Source: Halomonas sp. (GTDB taxonomy: Bacteria; Pseudomonadota; Gammaproteobacteria; Pseudomonadales; Halomonadaceae). From it: DNA of 64,000 nt. The stretch lies in NCBI RefSeq assembly GCF_017983445.1, contig NZ_JAGOBJ010000003.1, positions 186,001 through 250,000 on the forward strand, written 5' to 3'. This document shows positions 1 to 8,314 of the stretch, piece after piece. Below the pieces are notes generated by a model. That model did not search any database. It was not told the origin of the DNA and was given only the letters and a program-made list of their open reading frames with translations. Position 1 is the stretch's first letter. Each line of letters opens with the position of its first letter. The translations under genes were made by a program, and so were the position numbers.

Positions 1-147
1 TTGATGTTTTTAGTTGGCCTGCTGATCAAGAGGCGTTTATCGCAGGCGCTTCTTAAATACGCCAGCTCGATTCAAAAATAATGATGCCAGCGCAGTTATT
101 GAGAACGTCTTCGAGACTGCGCCAGCGCCTAGAAGAGAGGATTCCGC
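1..147. other. Window edge: upstream region of fdhA
   Basis: This stretch carries the fdhA ribosome binding site (GAGAGG at 135-140, 7 nt before the ATG) and possibly the 3' end of an upstream gene. Two plus-strand frames stay open from the edge: one stops at 54-56, the other at 88-90. Neither short tail is recognisable. In Pseudomonas the gene before fdhA is purU, but the visible tails do not look like a PurU C-terminus. Confidence 0.3.
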
Positions 148-1335
148 ATGTCCAACAATCGCGGTGTTGTTTATATCGGTGACGGTAAGGTCGAAGTCCA
201 GGATATCGCCTACCCGAAAATGGAAACGCCCCATGGCAAGCCCATTGATCACGGCGTCATCTTAAAAGTGGTGTCCACGAATATCTGCGGCTCCGACCAG
301 CACATGGTGCGCGGGCGGACCACAGCGCCTACCGGCATGGTGCTGGGCCACGAGATCACCGGTGAAGTGATCGAGAAGGGCAAGGGCGTCGAGTTTCTGA
401 GCATTGGCGACATCGTGTCAGTGCCGTTTAACGTTGCCTGCGGCCGCTGCCGTACCTGTAAAGAGGGCCACACCGGCCTTTGCCTGCACGTCAACGATGA
501 TCGAGCGGGCGGCGCCTACGGGTATGTCGATATGGGCGGCTGGGTAGGTGGGCAAGCGCACTATGTCATGGTGCCCTATGCCGACTTCAACCTTTTGAAG
601 TTCCCGGACCGCGATCAGGCCATGACCCAGATTCGCGATCTGACCATGTTAAGCGATATTCTTCCGACGGGTTTCCACGGCGCTTTAAAAGCGGGAGTTG
701 GCGCGGGCTCTACGGTGTACGTTGCCGGTGCAGGCCCTGTGGGGCTGGCCGCGGCCGCCTCGGCACGCCTGCTAGGCGCGGCAGTAGTGATGATCGGTGA
801 CTTCAATCAGGCGCGCCTGGAACACGCTCGCAAGATGGGCTTTGTGCCGATTGATCTGAGCAAGCACGACCGTCTGGGCGAAATGATTGCCGCGGTGGTC
901 GGCGAGCCCAGTGTAGACAGCGCCATTGATGCGGTGGGTTTTGAAGCCATTGGGCATGGCGGTAAAGAGCAGCCCGCGGTAGTGCTTAACCAGATGATGG
1001 AAGTCACCCGCGAAGGCGGCTCCATCGGTATTCCGGGGCTTTACGTGACCGAAGACCCGGGCGCGACCGAAAAAGCCGCGCAAACCGGAAGCCTCAGCCT
1101 GCGCTTTGGCCAGGGCTGGGCCAAGGGGCTCTCTTTCCATACTGGCCAGACGCCGGTAGTGCAGTACAACCGCCAGCTAATGCAGGCCATTCTGCACGGA
1201 CGCTTGAACATTGCCGAGATCGTCAACGCCCAGGTTATCTCGTTGGAAGATGCGCCAGCGGGTTACGAGCAGTTCGATGCGGGCGTGGCCAGCAAGTTTG
1301 TTCTTGATCCTCATGGCCTGCTGGGCGCTGCCTGA
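148..1335 (+). CDS. fdhA: Glutathione-independent formaldehyde dehydrogenase
   Basis: A zinc-dependent, NAD-linked medium-chain dehydrogenase that oxidises free formaldehyde to formate without glutathione. The 395-aa length is normal. Visible landmarks are the catalytic zinc Cys47 (NICGSD) and His68 (GHE), the structural zinc cysteines at 98, 101, 104 and 112, and a Rossmann motif GAGPVGLAAA near residue 195. The ATG has GAGAGG 7 nt upstream, and a strong terminator follows at 1371-1403. Each demethylation by the neighbouring betaine and dimethylglycine enzymes releases formaldehyde, so the context fits detoxification and C1 recovery. Family assignment is firm. Substrate preference is taken from Pseudomonas FdhA and not shown by the sequence itself. 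Confidence 0.93.
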   Translation: MSNNRGVVYIGDGKVEVQDIAYPKMETPHGKPIDHGVILKVVSTNICGSDQHMVRGRTTAPTGMVLGHEITGEVIEKGKGVEFLSIGDIVSVPFNVACGRCRTCKEGHTGLCLHVNDDRAGGAYGYVDMGGWVGGQAHYVMVPYADFNLLKFPDRDQAMTQIRDLTMLSDILPTGFHGALKAGVGAGSTVYVAGAGPVGLAAAASARLLGAAVVMIGDFNQARLEHARKMGFVPIDLSKHDRLGEMIAAVVGEPSVDSAIDAVGFEAIGHGGKEQPAVVLNQMMEVTREGGSIGIPGLYVTEDPGATEKAAQTGSLSLRFGQGWAKGLSFHTGQTPVVQYNRQLMQAILHGRLNIAEIVNAQVISLEDAPAGYEQFDAGVASKFVLDPHGLLGAA

Positions 1336-1370
1336 CTAGGCGTTAAAACGAGCGGGTAACAAACGCTGAT

Positions 1371-1403
1371 AACGCTCATGGCTACGCGCCATGAGCGTTT
1401 TTT
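1371..1403 (+). terminator. Rho-independent terminator of fdhA
   Basis: Perfect 12-bp stem (AACGCTCATGGC at 1371-1382 pairs with 1388-1399), 5-nt loop, then a T run. It lies 36 nt after the fdhA stop. Confidence 0.9.
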
Positions 1404-1431
1404 GTCTGTTTATTGTGAATGTAAGACATAA

Positions 1432-1463
1432 AAACGGATACCGATTGAGGTCGATATCCGTTT
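1432..1463 (-). terminator. Terminator of gbcB
   Basis: Inverted repeat AAACGGATA (1432-1440) / TATCCGTTT (1455-1463). Read on the minus strand it ends in a run of T, as expected just after the gbcB stop. Confidence 0.7.
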
Positions 1464-1494
1464 CCTGGCAGGCTTTTTCCTTAGGTTTTTCGCG

Positions 1495-2601
1495 TTAGAA
1501 ATCGACTACCAGATTGCCTTTCGGGCGGCTGCAGCAGGACAGAATGTAACCCTCTTCAATATCTTCGTCGGTAATCCCGCCGTTATGTTCCATTTCCACT
1601 TCGCCGGACTTCAGCTCCACGCGGCAAGTACCGCAGATACCCATACCGCAGGCCTTGGGGATGTGCAGGCCCAGTTTGGCCGCTGCGGCGTGGACCGTTT
1701 CGCCTGCTTGTATACGTACACTCTTGTTCGACTGGGCAAATTCGATGTTGATCAGCTCCTCTGGCTCCGCCATTTCGGCCTCTACTTCGGCCTGCTCGGC
1801 AAGTTCCAGAACATCTTCCTGGACGTCCATCGGCGTCGCGCCAAACGACTCTTCATGGTAGTGATCCATGCCGTAGTTGTTGGCGCGCAGAATCGCCTTG
1901 ATGGCGTTCATATAGGGCGTCGGGCCACAACAGAATATTTCCCGTTCAAGGAAATCCGGCGCCATCAGCTCAAGCATGGGCTGGGTCAGGTAACCGCGGT
2001 AACCGGCCCACGCCTCGCCGATATCGTCTTTCTTTTCGCACACGATATGCAGCTTGAACTCTGGAATACGCGAGAACATGTGCACCAGTTCGCGGTGATA
2101 GATGACATCACGCGGGGCGCGTGCGCTGTGAATGAACTCAACGTCCACATTGGCATTGGTATCAAAGAACCAGCGGGTCATCGACATCAGCGGCGTAATG
2201 CCTACGCCGCCGGAGAGAAACAGTACCTTTTCAGCAGGAAAGTCGATGGAGTTGAAGTTTCCGACCGGGCCGTGGACCACCAGCTCGTCGCCTACCTTGA
2301 GGTTGGCATGCAGCCAGTTGGAGACATGGCCGCCCGGCACTTGCTTGACCGTGATGGAAAAGCTGTACGGCACCGAGGGAGAGCTTGAAATCGTATAGGA
2401 GCGCATGACGGGCTGGTTATCGATTTCAAGCTCCAGCGTCACAAACTGGCCCGGCTTGAAGAAGAACATTACTGGCTGTTCAGCCATAAAGCAGAACGTG
2501 CGAACGTCCCAGGTTTCCTGAATGATCTTGACGCACCGCACATGGTGGCGGCCGTTGGTCCAGGTCTGGGTCGTGACGGGATTAAAGTAGTTCATTGTCA
2601 T
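1495..2601 (-). CDS. gbcB: Glycine betaine monooxygenase, reductase subunit
   Basis: Electron-transfer partner of GbcA: it passes electrons from NAD(P)H through flavin and a 2Fe-2S centre to the Rieske oxygenase. At 368 aa it has a ferredoxin-reductase FAD domain (RSYTISSSP near 67-75), a nucleotide-binding segment (FLSGGVGITPLMS near 128-140) and a C-terminal plant-type ferredoxin with Cys318, Cys323, Cys326 and a Cys at 356/357. The gene is divergent from gbcA across a 368-bp regulatory region, so the two subunits can share activator sites. In Pseudomonas both genes are needed for growth on betaine. The ATG at 2601 is used; a second ATG two codons in is possible. Confidence 0.92.
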   Translation of the reverse strand: MTMNYFNPVTTQTWTNGRHHVRCVKIIQETWDVRTFCFMAEQPVMFFFKPGQFVTLELEIDNQPVMRSYTISSSPSVPYSFSITVKQVPGGHVSNWLHANLKVGDELVVHGPVGNFNSIDFPAEKVLFLSGGVGITPLMSMTRWFFDTNANVDVEFIHSARAPRDVIYHRELVHMFSRIPEFKLHIVCEKKDDIGEAWAGYRGYLTQPMLELMAPDFLEREIFCCGPTPYMNAIKAILRANNYGMDHYHEESFGATPMDVQEDVLELAEQAEVEAEMAEPEELINIEFAQSNKSVRIQAGETVHAAAAKLGLHIPKACGMGICGTCRVELKSGEVEMEHNGGITDEDIEEGYILSCCSRPKGNLVVDF

Positions 2602-2969
2602 CGTCGTCTCAATATGGCCGTGCTATCGCGTTGCCTTCACCGGCCCGTCCTGTTTGCACGGTCCAGCACCATTAACCTGCATTCTGGGTACGCGCTTTAT
2701 GGCCAGCTTGCCTGTTAGCGACACGCACTTACCTTGCGACACCTTCTGTTGATCAAAAAACTCTGCTCACGTCGTCGCCACGCCACACAGTGTCGTGGGC
2801 AGATAATTGACGGCAAAAGCCGTGCACCACAATCCATCAACAAGTAGCAAGTGCTGCGCGCTTCACAAAATCGCCAGGTTACGCAACTTAACAACAACAC
2901 AATCATGTTTGATTAACGGCCCTGTCGCCGCCCTGGGTAAGGGAGGCGGTGTTAAAAAGGATATCTGGT
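2602..2969. promoter_or_regulatory. gbcB/gbcA divergent control region
   Basis: Non-coding region between two divergent betaine demethylase genes. It holds a direct repeat GCGACAC at 2718-2724 and 2736-2742 (18 bp apart; GTGTCGC on the other strand) and a TGTCG at 2791-2795. AraC-family activators such as GbdR usually bind direct repeats about two helical turns apart, so these are candidate GbdR half-sites. I could not place core promoters with confidence. Confidence 0.5.
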
Positions 2970-4256
2970 ATGAACAAGACAATGGATTACACACACAACG
3001 ACCTGCTGGCATCCATGCGTGAAGCGACGGTTGATATGCTGCAGTCCCGGGCGCGTGCCTATTCTCTACCCCAGCCGTTCTATAATGATGCCCGCCTGTT
3101 CGCGCTCGATATGCAGGAAATCTTTGAGAAGGAGTGGTTGTTCGCGGGTATGGCCTGCGAGATCCCGGCCAAGGGCAACTTCATGACGCTCGAGATCGGC
3201 GACAACCCCGTGGTGATTGTGCGCGGTGGCGAAGGCCAGATTCACGCTTTTCATAATGTCTGCCGTCACCGCGGTTCACGGCTATGTACCAAGGACAAGG
3301 GCAAGGTAGCCAAGCTGGTATGCCCCTACCATCAGTGGACCTATGAGCTTGATGGCCGGTTACTGTTTGCCGGAAGTGATATGGGCACTGACTTCGACCT
3401 TAACCAGTTTGGGCTGAAACCGGTTAGCGTACGCACCGCCGGTGGCTTTGTATTTATCAACCTGAGCGAGAACCCGCCCGCCATCGACGATTTTCTGGTG
3501 ACGCTTGAGCATTACCTTGAGCCGTATCAAATGGATAACGTCAAGGTCGCCGTGGAGTCGAGCATTGTCGAGCAGGCCAACTGGAAGCTGGTCATCGAGA
3601 ATAACCGCGAGTGCTATCACTGCAATGGCTCGCACCCCGAGCTTTTGAATTCGCTGATTGAGTTTGATGATACCGAAGACCCGCGTGCGACGGACAAGTA
3701 TAAAGACCTGGTGACCCGCAAACAGGCCGACTGGAACGGCGAGCAGGTGCCCTGGCAGCTCAAGCGTTTTGGCAAGCGTAACCGCGTGACACGTACGCCG
3801 TTACTCGATGGTGTGGTATCCATGACCATGGACGGCAAGCCGGCCTGCAACAAGCTGATGGGCCGACTGACCAGCCCGGACATGGGTTCGCTGCGCATTC
3901 TGCACCTGCCCAACTCCTGGAACCATTTCATGGGTGATCACGCTGTCGTGTTCCGTGTACTGCCGCTTGGTCCACAGCAGACCGTGGTGACGACCAAATG
4001 GCTGGTGCATAAAGATGCTGTGGAAGGCGTGGACTACGACTCGGAAAACATGCGCCGCGTATGGGACGCCACCAACGATCAGGATCGCCAACTGGCGGAA
4101 GAGAACCAGCGCGGCATCAACTCCAAGGCCTATCAGCCCGGCCCCTACTCACAAACCTACGAGTTTGGGGTCATCGACTTTATCGACTGGTACTCCGAGC
4201 GCATGCTCAGCAATTTGGGTAGCGATAGCGTCGCGCTGCAGCTGGCTCAGGGCTAG
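2970..4256 (+). CDS. gbcA: Glycine betaine monooxygenase, Rieske oxygenase subunit
   Basis: Converts glycine betaine to dimethylglycine and formaldehyde in the cytoplasm, with electrons from GbcB. From the ATG at 2970 the protein is 428 aa. The Rieske 2Fe-2S site is C98-x-H100 and C118-x2-H121. The mononuclear iron domain has the NNRECYHCNGSHPEL signature near residue 210. A GTG at 2949 is in frame, but the ATG at 2970 has AAGGA 8 nt upstream and is preferred; an ATG at 2982 is also possible. It resembles plant choline monooxygenase and stachydrine demethylases, but the dgc genes, gbcB and gbdR nearby make betaine the likely substrate. Confidence 0.93.
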   Translation: MNKTMDYTHNDLLASMREATVDMLQSRARAYSLPQPFYNDARLFALDMQEIFEKEWLFAGMACEIPAKGNFMTLEIGDNPVVIVRGGEGQIHAFHNVCRHRGSRLCTKDKGKVAKLVCPYHQWTYELDGRLLFAGSDMGTDFDLNQFGLKPVSVRTAGGFVFINLSENPPAIDDFLVTLEHYLEPYQMDNVKVAVESSIVEQANWKLVIENNRECYHCNGSHPELLNSLIEFDDTEDPRATDKYKDLVTRKQADWNGEQVPWQLKRFGKRNRVTRTPLLDGVVSMTMDGKPACNKLMGRLTSPDMGSLRILHLPNSWNHFMGDHAVVFRVLPLGPQQTVVTTKWLVHKDAVEGVDYDSENMRRVWDATNDQDRQLAEENQRGINSKAYQPGPYSQTYEFGVIDFIDWYSERMLSNLGSDSVALQLAQG

Positions 4257-4270
4257 AACGCCATATAAAC

Positions 4271-4290
4271 AGGCCCGCCAAGGCGGGCCT
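4271..4290 (+). terminator. Hairpin after gbcA
   Basis: 9-bp G+C-rich stem AGGCCCGCC / GGCGGGCCT with a 2-nt loop, 15 nt after the gbcA stop. There is no clear T run, so termination may be weak or Rho-assisted. Confidence 0.55.
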
Positions 4291-4316
4291 GCTCAGCACC
4301 GCGACTTGATCACCAC

Positions 4317-4547
4317 TTAAAACGTCAGGAAGCGCTCAATGGCTTGGCGTACCGATGGAAGCAGGATGTTCTGCTGCTCCATAAGTTCGTCAACCAGGGC
4401 CGGGAGTTCCAAAACCGCGTTTTGCTGATGCGTCTGTGCCGCGATACGTGCACACGTATCGGGGTCGGCATCATCCGGAATATCAATCCCCAGCGCGGTT
4501 AGTCGCGCTCGAAAATCATCACCATCAATCAGTTCCACAATCATCAT
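4317..4547 (-). CDS. Small protein of unknown function (76 aa)
   Basis: I do not recognise this protein. It is 76 aa, acidic, with no cysteine pair and no membrane segment; it looks like a compact helical protein (repeated LxxL-type spacing in the second half). The start has AGAGGA at good spacing (two adjacent ATG codons, 4547 and 4544). It lies convergent to gbcA and divergent from the BCCT gene. Reality is supported by the ribosome binding site and by filling its gap neatly; function cannot be stated. Confidence 0.55.
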   Translation of the reverse strand: MMIVELIDGDDFRARLTALGIDIPDDADPDTCARIAAQTHQQNAVLELPALVDELMEQQNILLPSVRQAIERFLTF

Positions 4548-4548
4548 G

Positions 4549-4748
4549 ACGGCATCCTCTCACGTGTTGGCCGTTGGGCCTGTCAGTGTACTCATAACCA
4601 GCCGCTAATACGTTTGTCGACGCGGCAATAGCTATGTCGGTGTCGGTTTTAAACAACTGCACAGAGGCGTATCGCCTAAGAATTCAAAAGGCCGTGTCCG
4701 CCACCTCGGCGGCTCGAGTGCATCAAACAACAACAACGAGGATAACCT
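4549..4748 (+). promoter_or_regulatory. BCCT gene upstream region with TGTCG repeats
   Basis: TGTCG occurs at 4615, 4635 and 4641, the first two 20 bp apart. The same pentamer recurs before gbcA/gbcB and once (17413-17417) before the dipeptidase-dgc operon. Candidate GbdR binding region; inference only. Confidence 0.35.
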
Positions 4749-6326
4749 ATGGACCATGATGATCCGATCCTGACTCCCGGTCAGGATAATAAGCAGGTCA
4801 TGGGGCTGGATTTTCATAACCCCGTCTTTCCACTTTCCGCTCTCGCTATCCTGCTGTTCATTCTTTATGCATTGGTCTATCCGGATGCGGCGAATACCCA
4901 GTTAGGGGTCGCCAAGAACTGGTCGATCGAGCATTTCGACTGGCTGTTCATGATTGCGGGCAACGTGTTTGTGGTGTTCTGTCTTTTGTTGATTGTGTTG
5001 CCACTCGGGCGGATTCGCTTAGGCGGCAATGATGCGAAGCCGGAATACTCGCGCACCTCCTGGTTCGCCATGCTGTTTGCAGCCGGCATGGGCATCGGCC
5101 TGATGTTCTGGAGCGTTGCTGAGCCGGTGGCCTACTACACCGACTGGTACGGTACGCCCCTGAATATTCCAGCCAATACGCCGGAAGGCGCTAGCGCCGC
5201 CATGGGCGCGACCATGTTTCACTGGGGGCTGCACCCTTGGGCCATCTACGGCGTGGTCGGGCTTTCACTGGCTTTCTTTGCGTATAACAAGGGGTTGCCA
5301 CTGACGCTGCGTTCGGCGTTTTATCCGGTTCTGGGCGAGCGTACCCGGGGCTGGGCAGGCCATATCATCGATATCCTGGCGGTGCTGGCGACTATCTTCG
5401 GTCTGGCGACCTCGCTGGGTTTTGGAGCGACCCAGGCGGCTAGCGGGCTTGCCTACCTGTTTGATATCCCCAACACCATCGGCACGCAGCTGGCGATTAT
5501 CGTGGTGGTTACCGTGATTGCGCTGTTTTCGGTATGGCGGGGCCTCGACGGTGGCGTCAAGCTGTTCTCGAACATTAATATGGTGATCGCGGCGATCCTG
5601 CTGCTGTTCGTGATTATCGCCGGACCGACCCTGATGATTCTGGCGGGCATCGGTACCACCGCAGTGGACTATATGAGTCACCTGCTGCCGCTTTCCAACT
5701 GGATCGGCCGCGACGATGATATCTGGTATCACGGCTGGACCATCTTCTACTGGGCGTGGTGGATCTCCTGGTCTCCGTTCGTGGGCATGTTTATCGCTCG
5801 CGTATCCCGGGGGCGCACGGTACGCGAGTTCCTGATCGCCGTGCTGCTGGTGCCGACGCTGGTTACGCTGGTCTGGATGAGCGCGTTTGGCAGCACGGCG
5901 CTGTTTCAGGCGGAAAACGGTGTGGGTGAACTGGCAAACGGCATTTCTGATGTCTCGCTTGCCATGTTCCACATGCTTGAGCAACTACCGTTAACCAGCA
6001 TTACCTCAACGCTTGCCATCGTGCTGGTGCTGGTATTCTTCATTACCTCTTCAGACTCTGGATCGCTGGTCATCGACAGTATCACCGCCGGTGGCAAGAC
6101 CGATGCACCCAAGGGGCAACGGGTATTCTGGGCCGCGCTTGAAGGTGTGATTGCCGGTGCGTTGCTATATGGCGGGGGAAGCACGGCGCTTAGCGCGCTT
6201 CAAGCGGGCGCGGTGGCCACCGGGCTACCCTTTACGCTGGTTCTCTTGTTAATGTGTTCCAGCCTTTATGTAGGACTTCATAAGGAGTGGCGCCAGCTCA
6301 ACGCGATACCCAAAGCTGTTGGGTAA
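4749..6326 (+). CDS. BCCT family betaine/choline transporter
   Basis: Inner-membrane secondary carrier for quaternary ammonium compounds, driven by sodium or protons. The 525-aa protein has about 12 hydrophobic segments, the BCCT glycine stretch GMGIGLMFWSVAEP near residue 117, and the tryptophan-rich signature WAWWISWSPFVGMF near 335. It lacks the long C-terminal osmosensing tail seen in some BetT/BetP members; the protein ends soon after the last membrane segment. Next to gbcAB it most likely imports betaine as a nutrient rather than only as an osmolyte, but choline or carnitine cannot be excluded. Confidence 0.88.
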   Translation: MDHDDPILTPGQDNKQVMGLDFHNPVFPLSALAILLFILYALVYPDAANTQLGVAKNWSIEHFDWLFMIAGNVFVVFCLLLIVLPLGRIRLGGNDAKPEYSRTSWFAMLFAAGMGIGLMFWSVAEPVAYYTDWYGTPLNIPANTPEGASAAMGATMFHWGLHPWAIYGVVGLSLAFFAYNKGLPLTLRSAFYPVLGERTRGWAGHIIDILAVLATIFGLATSLGFGATQAASGLAYLFDIPNTIGTQLAIIVVVTVIALFSVWRGLDGGVKLFSNINMVIAAILLLFVIIAGPTLMILAGIGTTAVDYMSHLLPLSNWIGRDDDIWYHGWTIFYWAWWISWSPFVGMFIARVSRGRTVREFLIAVLLVPTLVTLVWMSAFGSTALFQAENGVGELANGISDVSLAMFHMLEQLPLTSITSTLAIVLVLVFFITSSDSGSLVIDSITAGGKTDAPKGQRVFWAALEGVIAGALLYGGGSTALSALQAGAVATGLPFTLVLLLMCSSLYVGLHKEWRQLNAIPKAVG

Positions 6327-6344
6327 TTAAGCGCCTAGTGCATT

Positions 6345-6373
6345 CGGGGCGCCCCTATAAGACGCCCCGTTTA
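6345..6373 (+). terminator. Probable terminator after the BCCT gene
   Basis: 7-bp stem CGGGGCG (6345-6351) / CGCCCCG (6363-6369) followed by TTTA. Confidence 0.5.
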
Positions 6374-6487
6374 GCTAACCTGGCGGGTGTCGTAAATGCT
6401 GCATTGAACGCCGCTGGTAACAATGAACGTACTGGCAAAGCGTTGCACCATGGCTAACACAATATTAACAACTCCACGGCCATTCCT

Positions 6488-8227
6488 ATGATTTACACCA
6501 TCGCAATACTGCTCAGCTTTGTCGGCTATTTTGTTATCGGGCATCTGGCCGGGCGACGCGTCAAAGGCTTGGATGATTATCTGGTAGCCGGTCGCAATGC
6601 GTCCACCTTCTTTATCTTGGGTACGCTGGTGGCAAGCTATTTGAGCACCAGCGCCTTTCTGGGCGAAACGGGCTTTGCCTATCAGGGCTACCCGTTTGTC
6701 ATGCTCATCTTTGCCGCGATCAGCACGTCGGGCTGCCTGCTGGGCGCGCTGGTATTTGGGCGCTACCTGCGGCGTAGCGAGGCCAGAACCGTGCCGGAGT
6801 TCTTTGGCAAGCGCTTCGCCTCGCGCCGCGTTCAGGTGATCGCTGGGTTGACCACCATCATCGGCCTGGGCGCGTATCTTCTGGGTGTAATGCAGGGCGC
6901 GGGCATCATGTTCGCCGAGCTGACCGGTATGCCGTACTGGGTGGGTCTGGTACTGGTGTGGGCGACCTACACCGGCTTTATTCTCTATTCGGGTTCGCCC
7001 GGAGTCATGCTCACCGACACGATCATGTTCGTGATCTTCTCGCTGGCGGCACTCGGTGGTTCGCTCTACGTGATTCAGGATCTCGGCGGCTTCAGCGGCG
7101 TGGTCGAGGGGCTTCTGGCCCAGGCTGACAAGCTGGATATAGCGCTGTGGCACGGCGTGCTCGAAGGCCCCGATGCCGCGTTTTCGACGCCTGGCGAGGC
7201 GCTGACCTGGGGGCTGACTCTGGGGCTTGTGTGGGCGGCGGTACTGGCGGCGAGCCCCTGGCAGTCGAGTCGTTACCTGATGGCGCGCAACGAGCACGTG
7301 GTGATGCGCTCGGCCATGCTCACCGCCGTGGCGCTGGCGATCTTCTACGCGCTAATGATGATGACCGGCGCGGCGATCAACCTGTATGACCCTCAGCTTG
7401 ATCCTGAACGCTCCATGATCTGGTTGGCGCTCAACGTGCTGCCTACCTGGCTTGGCGTGGTCATTTTGACCGGCGTGTTCGCTGCGGGGCTGTCGTCCTG
7501 TTCGACGTTTTTGTCGATCATTGGTTTTAGCCTTTCCAACGATATCTTGCCCGCTTCGCTGGACGATAAATCGGCCATGCGCAAAAGCCGTATCGCAGTG
7601 CTGACGGCGGGGTTGATTGCGCTGCTGATGGCGCTATTCCAGCCGCCGGCGGTCATGTCGGTGGTGTGGTTTGCCGCTACGCTGTTTGCTTCCTCCTGGG
7701 GGCCGGTGGCGCTGATGAGTATCTGGAGCAAGCGGATCACCGCTGCGGGCGCCAGCTGGGGCTTGGCGGTAGGATTCGTTGGCAATGTGGCTTTATCGAT
7801 GATGATTCAGGCCGAATGGCTTAGCCTACCGGTGTATCTGCACCCGGTGCTGATGAGCACGCTGATGGCGCTGGTAGCGATTGTGCTGGCCTCTCGTGTA
7901 ACCCGCGTAACCCAGGCCGAAAAAGCCTATCAGGCGTTTCTGCATGAGTTTGATGCCCAGGCCGTCAGCGGCTGGATGACGGGTACCCGTTTGATTGCGC
8001 TCTGCACCATGCTGTCTGGCGTGGCCATCGGAATATTCCTGTGGCAGCAGTATGCGGTGACGCTGGCCGGATTTGCCGCGCAGTTTAATGTGGATGCCAG
8101 TGCCGTGCAGGGCGGCTACGCCTTGGCGATTGGTTGTGGCGGCATGTTATTGATGGCTGGGGCGGTGGGCTTCTGGGTGGTTCGCCCTCGCCAGCAAAAG
8201 GCATTCGCCGCGCGCATGATCAGCTAG
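6488..8227 (+). CDS. Sodium:solute symporter family transporter
   Basis: A 579-aa member of the SSS (SLC5-like) family, sodium-coupled uptake at the inner membrane. The N-terminus carries the family pattern GLDDYLVAGRN and SYLSTSAFLGETGFAYQGY (residues about 27-62), and some 13 hydrophobic segments follow. Substrate is not readable from sequence. The start ATG has only a weak ribosome binding site. It lies between a betaine carrier and an EamA exporter, with its own terminator at 8259-8294, so it is probably a single-gene unit. Candidate substrates given the setting include amino acids or methylamines, but this is guesswork. Confidence 0.8.
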   Translation: MIYTIAILLSFVGYFVIGHLAGRRVKGLDDYLVAGRNASTFFILGTLVASYLSTSAFLGETGFAYQGYPFVMLIFAAISTSGCLLGALVFGRYLRRSEARTVPEFFGKRFASRRVQVIAGLTTIIGLGAYLLGVMQGAGIMFAELTGMPYWVGLVLVWATYTGFILYSGSPGVMLTDTIMFVIFSLAALGGSLYVIQDLGGFSGVVEGLLAQADKLDIALWHGVLEGPDAAFSTPGEALTWGLTLGLVWAAVLAASPWQSSRYLMARNEHVVMRSAMLTAVALAIFYALMMMTGAAINLYDPQLDPERSMIWLALNVLPTWLGVVILTGVFAAGLSSCSTFLSIIGFSLSNDILPASLDDKSAMRKSRIAVLTAGLIALLMALFQPPAVMSVVWFAATLFASSWGPVALMSIWSKRITAAGASWGLAVGFVGNVALSMMIQAEWLSLPVYLHPVLMSTLMALVAIVLASRVTRVTQAEKAYQAFLHEFDAQAVSGWMTGTRLIALCTMLSGVAIGIFLWQQYAVTLAGFAAQFNVDASAVQGGYALAIGCGGMLLMAGAVGFWVVRPRQQKAFAARMIS

Positions 8228-8258
8228 TTGGGGAGGCCATTCATCGGCTGTCAGGCTT

Positions 8259-8294
8259 AACCGCTCGCCCATTGGGCGGGCGGTTATCTGTTTT
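8259..8294 (+). terminator. Terminator of the SSS transporter gene
   Basis: 12-bp stem with one wobble pair (8259-8270 / 8274-8285), loop ATT, followed by ATCTGTTTT. Confidence 0.8.
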
Positions 8295-8314
8295 GCCAAC
8301 CGGGAGACAATGTA

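Noticed and set aside
1-90. Tail of purU or sarcosine oxidase gamma subunit at the left edge
   Set aside because: Expected from the Pseudomonas gene order, but neither open frame resembles those C-termini.
5265-5984. Minus-strand 239-codon frame opposite the BCCT gene
   Set aside because: Antisense shadow with no domain.
6371-7297. Minus-strand 308-codon frame opposite the sodium:solute symporter
   Set aside because: Antisense to a clear membrane transporter; its composition is that of a shadow frame (Arg/His/Gln rich).
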